DNA of 5,063 nt from Rubrivivax sp. (lineage in GTDB: Bacteria > Pseudomonadota > Gammaproteobacteria > Burkholderiales > Burkholderiaceae_C), in assembly GCA_030693565.1 (NCBI GenBank), contig JAUYAJ010000246.1, positions 1-5,063 of the forward strand, written 5' to 3'. Positions within the stretch are counted from its first letter, which is position 1. The number at the start of each line of letters is the position of its first letter. This document shows positions 1-5,063 of the stretch, piece by piece. Under the pieces are notes generated by a model, which saw only the letters and a program-made list of their open reading frames with translations, did not search any database and was not told where the DNA came from. The position numbers and the translations under genes are program-made.

Positions 1-360
1 GTCGAAGCGGCGCATGCGCAGCACCCAGTCGATGGCGTCTTCGGCAGCGCCGCCGATGTGCGGCGCCTGCGCGCTGCCGGTGACCGGCAGCACGTCCAGG
101 TAGAGCGCTGGCGCGGTGCGGCGGTTGAGCCGCAACTCGGCCTCGCAATCAGCCCGGCGCAGCGCGGTGGTCGAGAAGTCCAGGAAGTCCAGCTGCAGCG
201 GCTTGCGCAGCTTCCAGGTCTCGTCGCCGGCCAACACCAGGCTGGAGATGTGGGTCTGGATCAGTTTGCGCTGGTCCGGGGGGCCGGCCAGCGCCGGGCC
301 GCCGAGCAAGGCCTGCACGAGTTGCTCGTGCCAGGCCAGGCGCTGCGCGTTCGTCGACAT
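1..360 (-). CDS. Partial phosphotransferase-like/ATPase fusion protein (N-terminal 120 residues)
   Basis: Only the first 120 codons are present; the frame is open through base 1, so the C-terminal part lies outside the window. The sequence resembles the N-terminus of proteins annotated as bifunctional aminoglycoside phosphotransferase/ATP-binding protein, in which a kinase-like (APH) domain is fused to a P-loop AAA-type ATPase domain. Recognisable pieces are the TH-I-S-LVLAGD segment (residues 36-46), the WKLRKP segment with Lys50 and Lys53 (49-54), LDFLDFST (57-64), and CEAELRLNRR (72-81) followed by LYLDV (86-90). The P-loop domain cannot be seen here. The ATG at 358-360 is preferred because an in-frame stop lies at 394-396 and there is no other good start between them. 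It begins 25 bases after the trpS stop on the same strand, so co-transcription with trpS is likely. Substrate and function are unknown for this family; real aminoglycoside resistance is not implied. Confidence 0.8.
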   Translation of the reverse strand, partial: MSTNAQRLAWHEQLVQALLGGPALAGPPDQRKLIQTHISSLVLAGDETWKLRKPLQLDFLDFSTTALRRADCEAELRLNRRTAPALYLDVLPVTGSAQAPHIGGAAEDAIDWVLRMRRFD

Positions 361-385
361 CGGTCGGCCGCCGCGCGCGCGGGCC

Positions 386-1594
386 TCAGTAGTTCAAGCC
401 CATCGCGTCGCGCACGTCGCGCATGGTCTGCTTGGCGATCGTGCGCGCGCGCTCGGTGCCCATCTCGACGATCCAGTGCACCTGCTTGGGGTTGGCCAGA
501 TAGGTCTCGGCGCGCTCGCGCCAGGGCTGCTGCTCGCGCACGATGGCGTCGATCACCGGCTGCTTGCAGTCCAGGCAGCCGATGCCGGCCGTGGTGCAGC
601 CCTTGACCACCCAGTCCTGGGTGGCGGCGTCGCTGTAGACCTTGTGGAACTGCCAGACCGGGCACTTCTGCGGGTCGCCAGGGTCGGTGCGACGCGCGCG
701 TGCCGGGTCGGTCATCATGCCGCGGATCTTCTTTTCGACGACGCCCGGCGCTTCGCGCATCAGCACTGCGTTGCCGTAGCTCTTGCTCATCTTGGCGCCG
801 TCCAGGCCGGGCAGCTTGGCGACCTCGGTGTGCAGCGCCTGTGGCTCGACGAGGATGGTCTTGCCGGCGCCGCGCAAGTGGCCGAGCAGCAGCTCGCTGT
901 CGTCGTCGGTCCAGCCTTCGACGCTGGCCGCGGCCTTGCGGACCATGCCTTCGCCCTTGGCCAGCGCGTCGGCGGCGCCGGTCTCGCCAAAGGCTTTGCG
1001 TTGCTTTTCGAAGTAACGCGCGTCGTCCTTGGCCAGCTTGGCCAGCGCACCAGCGGCTTTGACTTCGAAGTCGGCGGCGCGGCCGTACAAGTGGTTGAAG
1101 CGGCGCGCGACCTCGCGCGTCAGCTCCACATGTGAAGCCTGGTCCTCGCCCACCGGCACGTAGGTGGCTTTGTAGATCAGGATGTCGGCCGCCTGCAGCA
1201 GCGGGTAGCCCAGAAAGCCGTAGGTCGCCAGGTCGTGGTCCTTGAGCTTGTCGATCTGGTCTTTGTAGGTCGGCACGCGTTCCAGCCAGCCCAGCGGCGT
1301 GCCCATCGCCAGCAGCGTGAACAGCTCGGCATGCTCGGGCAGGCGGCTCTGGATGAAGATGGTGCAGCGCTCGGGGTCCAGCCCGGCGGCGAGCCAGTCG
1401 ACGACCATGTCGTAGACGTTCTTCTCGATCACCTCGCGGCTTTCGTAATGCGTGGTCAGCGCATGCCAGTCGGCGACGAAGTAGTAGCAGTCGTACTCGT
1501 CCTGCAGCCGCACCCAGTTCTTCAGCGCGCCGTGGTAGTGGCCGAGGTGCAGGGCGCCGGTGGGGCGCATGCCGGAGAGAACGCGGGATTTCAT
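386..1594 (-). CDS. trpS: Tryptophanyl-tRNA synthetase (long form, probable iron-sulfur type)
   Basis: This class I aminoacyl-tRNA synthetase joins tryptophan to tRNA-Trp using ATP, in the cytoplasm. The 402-residue protein has the HIGH-type signature as HLGH at residues 16-19, preceded by SGMRPTG (7-13), and the KMSKS loop intact at 268-272. The E. coli enzyme is about 334 residues. The extra length lies mostly in an insertion between the Rossmann core and KMSKS, roughly residues 175-260, as in other betaproteobacterial TrpS proteins. Four cysteines, C311, C333, C340 and C343, have the spacing C-x21-C-x6-C-x2-C. This is nearly the C-x22-C-x6-C-x2-C pattern that binds a [4Fe-4S] cluster in Thermotoga maritima TrpRS. 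The start at 1592-1594 gives the expected N-terminus of the family, but I see no clear Shine-Dalgarno sequence before it. The gene diverges from purN and is followed closely by the partial phosphotransferase/ATPase gene. Confidence 0.98.
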   Translation of the reverse strand: MKSRVLSGMRPTGALHLGHYHGALKNWVRLQDEYDCYYFVADWHALTTHYESREVIEKNVYDMVVDWLAAGLDPERCTIFIQSRLPEHAELFTLLAMGTPLGWLERVPTYKDQIDKLKDHDLATYGFLGYPLLQAADILIYKATYVPVGEDQASHVELTREVARRFNHLYGRAADFEVKAAGALAKLAKDDARYFEKQRKAFGETGAADALAKGEGMVRKAAASVEGWTDDDSELLLGHLRGAGKTILVEPQALHTEVAKLPGLDGAKMSKSYGNAVLMREAPGVVEKKIRGMMTDPARARRTDPGDPQKCPVWQFHKVYSDAATQDWVVKGCTTAGIGCLDCKQPVIDAIVREQQPWRERAETYLANPKQVHWIVEMGTERARTIAKQTMRDVRDAMGLNY

Positions 1595-1637
1595 GGGGCG
1601 GGTCGGGAGGGCACCGAAACAGCGGCGAGAGGCCCGG

Positions 1638-1643
1638 ATTCTA
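1638..1643 (-). promoter_or_regulatory. Candidate -10 box of the trpS promoter
   Basis: On the minus strand this reads TAGAAT, five of six matches to TATAAT, and it sits in an otherwise very GC-rich stretch. A transcript would start near 1631 and give a leader of about 37 bases before the trpS ATG. No convincing -35 box is present at the usual distance (GCAGCA at 17 bases), so this call rests on the -10 box and its position in a divergent intergenic region. Confidence 0.4.
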
Positions 1644-1688
1644 CGGACGGCCCCTAAGCCTGCTGCCCGCGGCGCCGGGGGCGGTCGT

Positions 1689-1694
1689 TAAACT
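1689..1694 (+). promoter_or_regulatory. Candidate -10 box of purN, leaderless arrangement
   Basis: TAAACT matches TATAAT at four of six positions and is an AT island in a GC-rich region. It ends six bases before the purN ATG, so transcription from it would begin at or next to the start codon. There is no Shine-Dalgarno sequence between it and the ATG (the six bases are GGCGCC). No clear -35 box is visible. Confidence 0.35.
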
Positions 1695-1700
1695 GGCGCC

Positions 1701-2327
1701 ATGAAGGCGATCGTCATCCTCATCTCAGGTCGCGGCTCCAACATGGAGGCCATCGTCCAGCGCTGCGCGGCCGAGGGCTGGGACGCCCGCATCGCGGCCG
1801 TCGTCAGCGACCGGCCGGGCGCGCAAGGTCTGCAGTTCGCCGCCGAACGCGGCATCGCCACCGCCGTGGTCGACCATCGCGCGTTCGCCGACCGCGCCGC
1901 TTTCGGCGCCGAACTGGCGCGGGTGATCGACGGCTACGCGCCCGACCTGCTGGCGCTGGCGGGCTTCATGCGCATCCTGGACAACGGCTTCGTCCAGCAT
2001 TACGCCGGCCGACTGCTCAACATCCACCCTTCGCTGCTGCCAGCCTTCACCGGCCTGCAGACCCACAGGCGCGTGCTCGCCGCCGGCTGCAAGCTGGCCG
2101 GGGCGACGGTGCACTTCGTCACCCCCGAGCTCGACCATGGCCCCATCGTCATGCAGGCGGCGCTGCCGGTGCATGCCGACGACGACGAAGCCGCGCTGGC
2201 CGCGCGCGTGCTGGCCGCCGAGCATGTGATCTACCCGCTGGCGGTGCGCTGGTTTGTCGAAGGCCAACTCGACCTCCAGGGCGGCCTCGTCAGGCATCGC
2301 GGCGGGGCGTCGCTGCTGCTGATGTGA
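1701..2327 (+). CDS. purN: Phosphoribosylglycinamide formyltransferase (GAR transformylase)
   Basis: PurN carries out the third step of purine synthesis, moving a formyl group from 10-formyltetrahydrofolate to glycinamide ribonucleotide in the cytoplasm. The 208-residue length fits the family (E. coli 212). The phosphate-binding N-terminus has SGRGSN (residues 9-14). The folate and catalytic part has LAGFMRIL (86-93), LLNIHPSLLP (105-114) and HFVTPELDHGP (138-148). These supply the catalytic residues N107, H109 and D145, equivalent to E. coli N106, H108 and D144. One oddity is Q120 in GLQTH, where E. coli and most homologues I know have histidine (E. coli H119, GLHTH). The ATG at 1701 gives the usual MKxIVILISG start, with no better upstream choice. 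It is divergent from trpS (106 bases between starts) and 43 bases upstream of the RNA methyltransferase gene. Confidence 0.97.
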   Translation: MKAIVILISGRGSNMEAIVQRCAAEGWDARIAAVVSDRPGAQGLQFAAERGIATAVVDHRAFADRAAFGAELARVIDGYAPDLLALAGFMRILDNGFVQHYAGRLLNIHPSLLPAFTGLQTHRRVLAAGCKLAGATVHFVTPELDHGPIVMQAALPVHADDDEAALAARVLAAEHVIYPLAVRWFVEGQLDLQGGLVRHRGGASLLLM

Positions 2328-2358
2328 GACCTAGCCGGCGGGAGGGCAGGGCGGCGGG

Positions 2359-2364
2359 GATAAT
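2359..2364 (+). promoter_or_regulatory. Candidate -10 box of the RsmB-like gene, leaderless arrangement
   Basis: GATAAT matches TATAAT at five of six positions and ends six bases before the ATG at 2371, the same spacing as the box before purN. Transcription would start about at the ATG. A weak purine run, GGGGA at 2356-2360, could instead serve as a ribosome binding site on a longer transcript from purN, so the two readings compete. No good -35 box is visible. Confidence 0.4.
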
Positions 2365-2370
2365 CGCGTC

Positions 2371-3633
2371 ATGCACCCGAACGCCTTGCTCGACCTGACG
2401 ACTGACCTTTTGCGAGCGGTTCTCAAGCTCGACTCCCCCGCCGACACCGTGGTGTCGGCCTTCTTCCGCCAGCATCGAACCCTGGGTCCGCGTGAGCGCC
2501 ACGCGCTCGCCGAGACCACTTACACGGTGCTGCGCCAGCGCCTGCTGCTCCAGCATCAGGCGCAAAGCGGCTATGGCCCGCTGGAGCGCCGGCTGGCGAT
2601 CCTGGCCTGGCAGGGCAACGAAAGTTTCCTGCGCGGCGCCCTTGACGAGCATGAAAACCAGTGGCGCGCGCAGGCGCAGACGGTCGATACGGCCGCCTTG
2701 CCCGACAAGCTGCGCCACAACCTGCCCGACTGGCTGGCCGGCGCCTTGCGCACCCAGCTGGGCGACGAAGCCTTCTGGCCGCTGGTGGCCGCGCTGAACG
2801 AGGCGGCGCCGCTGGACTTGCGCGTCAACGCCCTCAAGGCCAAACGCGACGAGGTCCAGGCGGCGCTGGCGCAGGCCGGCGTCGTCGCCGAGCCGACGCC
2901 GTTTTCGCCCTGGGGCTTGCGCATCGCCGGCAAGCCGGCGCTGAACAAGCTCGAGCTGTTCACCCGTGGCGACGTCGAGGTGCAGGACGAAGGCAGCCAG
3001 CTGCTGGCCATGCTGACAGACGCTCACCGCGGCGAGATGGTGGTGGACTTCTGCGCCGGCGCCGGCGGCAAGACGCTGGCGCTGGGCGCGGCGATGCGCA
3101 GCACTGGGCGGCTCTACGCCTTCGACACCTCGGGTCATCGGCTCGAGGCGATGAAGCCGCGGCTGGCGCGCAGCGGTTTGTCGAACGTGCACCCGGCCCA
3201 GCTGGCCCATGAGCGCGACGATCGCGTCAAGCGGCTGTCGGGCAAGATCGACCGCGTGCTGATCGACGCGCCTTGTTCGGGGCTGGGCACGCTGCGCCGC
3301 AACCCCGACCTGAAGTGGCGCCAGTCGCCGCAGTCGGTGGCCGAACTGCAAGCCAAGCAGACGGCGATCCTGGCCAGCGCGGCGCGGCTGCTCAAGCCCG
3401 GCGGGCGCCTGGTCTACGCCACCTGCAGCCTGCTCGCCGAGGAGAACGAGCAGGTCGCCGCCGCCTTCGACGCCAGCCATGGCGCCAGCTTCGAGGTCTT
3501 GCCGGCGGCCGACGCCCTGGCCGCCGCACGCGTCGAACGCGCTGGCGAGCTGGTGTCGGGGCCGTATCTGCGCTTGTGGCCACATCGCCACGCGACCGAC
3601 GGATTTTTCGCCGCCGTCTGGCAACGGCGTTGA
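2371..3633 (+). CDS. RsmB/NOP-family SAM-dependent RNA cytosine-5 methyltransferase
   Basis: Members of this family methylate carbon 5 of cytosine in rRNA or tRNA with S-adenosylmethionine, using two cysteines. The 420-residue protein has a helical N-terminal region (about 1-140) like the NusB-like RNA-binding domain of RsmB, including LPDWL (119-123). Then come the lead-in to the methyltransferase domain (DLRVNALK, 149-156; VEVQDEGSQLLA, 202-213), SAM motif I DFCAGAGGKT (226-235), motif IV DAPCSG with C302 (299-304), and motif VI YATCS with the likely nucleophile C352 (349-353). Length is close to E. coli RsmB (429). Motif I reads CAGAGGKT rather than the CAAPGGKT of E. coli RsmB. That suggests a paralogous subfamily, so I do not assign rsmB or its C967 16S rRNA target. 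It lies 43 bases after purN and is followed by a candidate terminator two bases past its stop. Confidence 0.93.
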   Translation: MHPNALLDLTTDLLRAVLKLDSPADTVVSAFFRQHRTLGPRERHALAETTYTVLRQRLLLQHQAQSGYGPLERRLAILAWQGNESFLRGALDEHENQWRAQAQTVDTAALPDKLRHNLPDWLAGALRTQLGDEAFWPLVAALNEAAPLDLRVNALKAKRDEVQAALAQAGVVAEPTPFSPWGLRIAGKPALNKLELFTRGDVEVQDEGSQLLAMLTDAHRGEMVVDFCAGAGGKTLALGAAMRSTGRLYAFDTSGHRLEAMKPRLARSGLSNVHPAQLAHERDDRVKRLSGKIDRVLIDAPCSGLGTLRRNPDLKWRQSPQSVAELQAKQTAILASAARLLKPGGRLVYATCSLLAEENEQVAAAFDASHGASFEVLPAADALAAARVERAGELVSGPYLRLWPHRHATDGFFAAVWQRR

Positions 3634-3634
3634 T

Positions 3635-3658
3635 CGGCGGCAAAAACGCCGTCTTTTT
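3635..3658 (+). terminator. Candidate intrinsic terminator after the RsmB-like gene
   Basis: CGGCG (3635-3639) pairs with CGCCG (3647-3651) around a 7-base A-rich loop, followed after TC by five T (3654-3658). The stem is short (5 bp, all G-C). A slightly longer alternative stem uses ACGGCG at 3624-3629 with CGCCGT at 3647-3652. Its position directly after the stop codon at 3631-3633 supports transcription ending here and the desaturase being a separate unit. Confidence 0.5.
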
Positions 3659-3747
3659 CATCGATCTGTTTCTGCGTTAGCCGCTACGGGCGAGAACAGA
3701 AAGACCTTTGTACGCGTTTGCCGCAGCTGCACCAGCAGCCGGCGACC

Positions 3748-3753
3748 TACAAT
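3748..3753 (+). promoter_or_regulatory. Candidate -10 box of the desaturase promoter
   Basis: TACAAT matches TATAAT at five of six positions. A transcript starting near 3760 would have a leader of about 23 bases containing the AGGA ribosome binding site. No clear -35 box stands at 16-18 bases. The position also argues that the ATG at 3783, not the earlier in-frame TTG at 3708, is the true start. Confidence 0.45.
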
Positions 3754-3769
3754 CCCCAGGTTATCAAGC

Positions 3770-3773
3770 AGGA
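3770..3773 (+). promoter_or_regulatory. Ribosome binding site deciding the desaturase start
   Basis: AGGA lies nine bases before the ATG at 3783, a normal Shine-Dalgarno distance. It supports this ATG over the in-frame TTG at 3708, which would add 25 residues of low-complexity, alanine-rich sequence not typical of the family. It is the clearest ribosome binding site in the window. Confidence 0.55.
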
Positions 3774-3782
3774 CACATATTT

Positions 3783-5006
3783 ATGAACGAGGTCTGGTGG
3801 GTGCACGACGCGCTGGTTGAATGGCTGGCGCACGGCATGCTGGGACTGTCGGTGTGGCAGATCGTCATCGTTGCGCTGGTCTTCACGCACGTCACGATCG
3901 CCGCGGTGACGATTTACCTGCACCGCTCGCAAGCGCACCGGGCGCTGGAACTGCACCCGATCGTGTCGCACTTCTTCCGCTGCTGGCTCTGGCTGAGCAC
4001 CGGCATGGTGACCAAGGAATGGGTTGCCATCCACCGCAAGCACCACGCCAAGTGCGAGACCCACGACGACCCGCACAGCCCAGTCACGCGCGGCATCAAG
4101 ACGGTGCTGCTGCGCGGCAGCGAGCTCTACCGCGCCGAGGCCAAGGTCCAGGAAACGATCGACAAGTACGGCCACAACACGCCGGACGACTGGATCGAAC
4201 GCAACCTGTACACCCGCTTTTCATGGCAGGGCGTGGGCGTGATGATGATCATCAACGTGGCGCTGTTCAGCACCGCCGGCGTTGTCGTCTGGGCGCTGCA
4301 GATGGCCTGGATCCCGATCACCGCGGCCGGCATCATCAACGGCATCGGCCACTACTGGGGCTACCGCAACTTCGAGGCGGTCGACGCGTCGACCAACATC
4401 TCGCCCTGGGGCATCCTGATCGGCGGCGAGGAGTTGCACAACAACCACCACACCTACCCGACCTCGGCCAAGCTGTCGGTCAAGCCTTACGAGTTCGACA
4501 TCGGCTGGATGTACATCCGCACGCTGGAGATCGTCGGCCTGGCCAAGGTGCGCAAGACGCCGCCGCGGCTGGCGCTGGGTGCGGTGAAGACTGTTGCCGA
4601 CGGCAAGACGCTCGAGGCGATCATCGCCAACCGCTATGAAGTGATGGCCAAGTACGCCACCGAGATGCGCCGCGCCGTGGTCGTCGAGCTCGAGCGGCTG
4701 AAGGCCCAGGGCGCCGAGAACAGCGCGCGCTTCAAGGACATGCGCCTGGCCCAGGCCTGGCTGCACCGCGACGACGACAAGATCCCCCAGGGCATCAAGC
4801 CGCAGCTGGCCAACGCGCTCGGTGAGAGTCCGAAGCTGGCCAAGCTGGTTGCGATGCGCGAGGAACTGCGCTCGCTGTGGACGCGCACCAACGTGTCGGC
4901 CGAACAACTGGTGGCCGACCTGCAAGCCTGGTGCCGCAAAGCCGAGGACAGTGGCATCGCCGCGTTGCAGGAGTTCTCGCTCAAGCTGCGCGCTGCGCAC
5001 GCCTGA
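3783..5006 (+). CDS. desA: DesA-type membrane fatty acid desaturase
   Basis: This integral membrane di-iron enzyme should insert a double bond into acyl chains (acyl-CoA or membrane phospholipid), adjusting membrane fluidity. The 407-residue protein carries the three histidine boxes: HRSQAH (47-52), HRKHH (84-88) and HNNHH (219-223). GIGHYWGYRN (188-197), with H190, is also typical. Hydrophobic stretches at about 24-45, 60-76 and 149-192 are likely membrane segments. It closely resembles, from memory, the DesA proteins of Pseudomonas and Burkholderiales (about 395-410 residues). Whether it is a delta-9 acyl-lipid or acyl-CoA enzyme cannot be decided from sequence alone. Unlike short desaturases, it has a soluble, charged, helical C-terminal tail of about 140 residues (265-407), whose last 85 or so resemble the end of ISL3 transposases. 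Its own promoter-like box and flanking terminators suggest a single-gene transcript. An in-frame TTG at 3708 would give 432 residues but is less likely. Confidence 0.93.
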   Translation: MNEVWWVHDALVEWLAHGMLGLSVWQIVIVALVFTHVTIAAVTIYLHRSQAHRALELHPIVSHFFRCWLWLSTGMVTKEWVAIHRKHHAKCETHDDPHSPVTRGIKTVLLRGSELYRAEAKVQETIDKYGHNTPDDWIERNLYTRFSWQGVGVMMIINVALFSTAGVVVWALQMAWIPITAAGIINGIGHYWGYRNFEAVDASTNISPWGILIGGEELHNNHHTYPTSAKLSVKPYEFDIGWMYIRTLEIVGLAKVRKTPPRLALGAVKTVADGKTLEAIIANRYEVMAKYATEMRRAVVVELERLKAQGAENSARFKDMRLAQAWLHRDDDKIPQGIKPQLANALGESPKLAKLVAMREELRSLWTRTNVSAEQLVADLQAWCRKAEDSGIAALQEFSLKLRAAHA

Positions 5007-5028
5007 TCCAGGTCAGTCTGTAGTCGTG

Positions 5029-5056
5029 AAAAGCCCGCCTTGATGGCGGGCTTTTT
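5029..5056 (+). terminator. Strong intrinsic terminator after the desaturase gene
   Basis: A perfect 11-bp stem pairs 5029-5039 (AAAAGCCCGCC) with 5045-5055 (GGCGGGCTTTT) around the loop TTGAT, with a run of five T at 5052-5056. It starts 22 bases past the desaturase stop codon. The A run on the left arm gives four T in the reverse direction, so it could also act weakly on leftward transcripts from beyond the window. Confidence 0.93.
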
Positions 5057-5063
5057 GTTGCCT

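Noticed and set aside
1..360. Aminoglycoside resistance gene
   Set aside because: The similarity is to a fused kinase-like/ATPase family of unknown substrate, not to known aminoglycoside-modifying enzymes, and the context is housekeeping.
116..1135. A 339-codon open frame on the plus strand opposite trpS and the partial gene
   Set aside because: It is antisense to clear trpS sequence, has no recognisable domain and no ribosome binding site. It is a GC-rich shadow frame.
2290..3624. A 444-codon open frame on the minus strand covering nearly the whole RsmB-like gene
   Set aside because: It mirrors a well-supported gene with all catalytic motifs. Its product is rich in Gln, Arg, Ala and Gly with no recognisable domain, as expected of antisense frames in GC-rich DNA.
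3712..3717. ACGCGT palindrome upstream of the desaturase as a regulator site
   Set aside because: Only six bases are symmetric and the flanks do not continue the symmetry; such hexamers are common in GC-rich DNA.
3708..3782. N-terminal extension of the desaturase from an in-frame TTG at 3708
   Set aside because: The added 25 residues are alanine-rich and not typical of DesA. The -10-like box (3748-3753) and the AGGA site (3770-3773) both fall inside it and favour the ATG at 3783.
4221..5000. A 259-codon minus-strand open frame opposite the desaturase
   Set aside because: The plus-strand frame has three histidine boxes and family-wide similarity; the reverse frame shows only composition bias. 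The shorter 1725-2297 frame opposite purN is rejected for the same reason.
4752..5006. An actual insertion sequence or transposase fragment at the end of the desaturase gene
   Set aside because: The reading frame is continuous, base composition matches the rest of the gene, and no terminal inverted repeats or target duplications are visible. The resemblance is at protein level only.

Overview
This is a GC-rich, densely coding chromosomal window. It most likely comes from a betaproteobacterium of the order Burkholderiales, possibly the Rubrivivax/Leptothrix/Ideonella side. That placement is inferred from codon use, from the long form of TrpS, and from PurN and desaturase sequences that look like those of this group. 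No sequence search was run. I see no mobile element, CRISPR array, tRNA or rRNA gene, prophage or secretion system. All five genes look like ordinary core-genome genes.

Layout. Positions 1-1594 are a leftward unit. trpS (tryptophanyl-tRNA synthetase) is followed 25 bases later by the N-terminal 120 codons of a gene that runs off the left edge; it resembles the fused phosphotransferase-like/P-loop ATPase proteins. Positions 1595-1700 are a 106-base divergent promoter region. Rightward genes follow: purN (1701-2327, purine synthesis), an RsmB/NOP-family RNA cytosine-5 methyltransferase (2371-3633), a 149-base gap holding a candidate terminator and a promoter, then a DesA-type membrane fatty acid desaturase (3783-5006). 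A strong intrinsic terminator closes the window at 5029-5056.

The genes are housekeeping functions without an evident shared pathway: aminoacylation, purine synthesis, RNA modification and membrane lipid desaturation. trpS and its downstream neighbour are probably co-transcribed. purN and the methyltransferase are close (43 bases apart), but each has its own -10-like box. The desaturase looks like an independent unit.

I do not see a clearly undescribed biological system. The points most worth a second look are: (a) a four-cysteine pattern in TrpS matching the iron-sulfur cluster motif of some tryptophanyl-tRNA synthetases; (b) a C-terminal extension of the desaturase that resembles the tail of ISL3-family transposases; (c) two -10-like boxes placed exactly six bases before the ATG of purN and of the methyltransferase, suggesting leaderless transcripts; and (d) a glutamine in PurN where the family normally has a histidine next to the active site.
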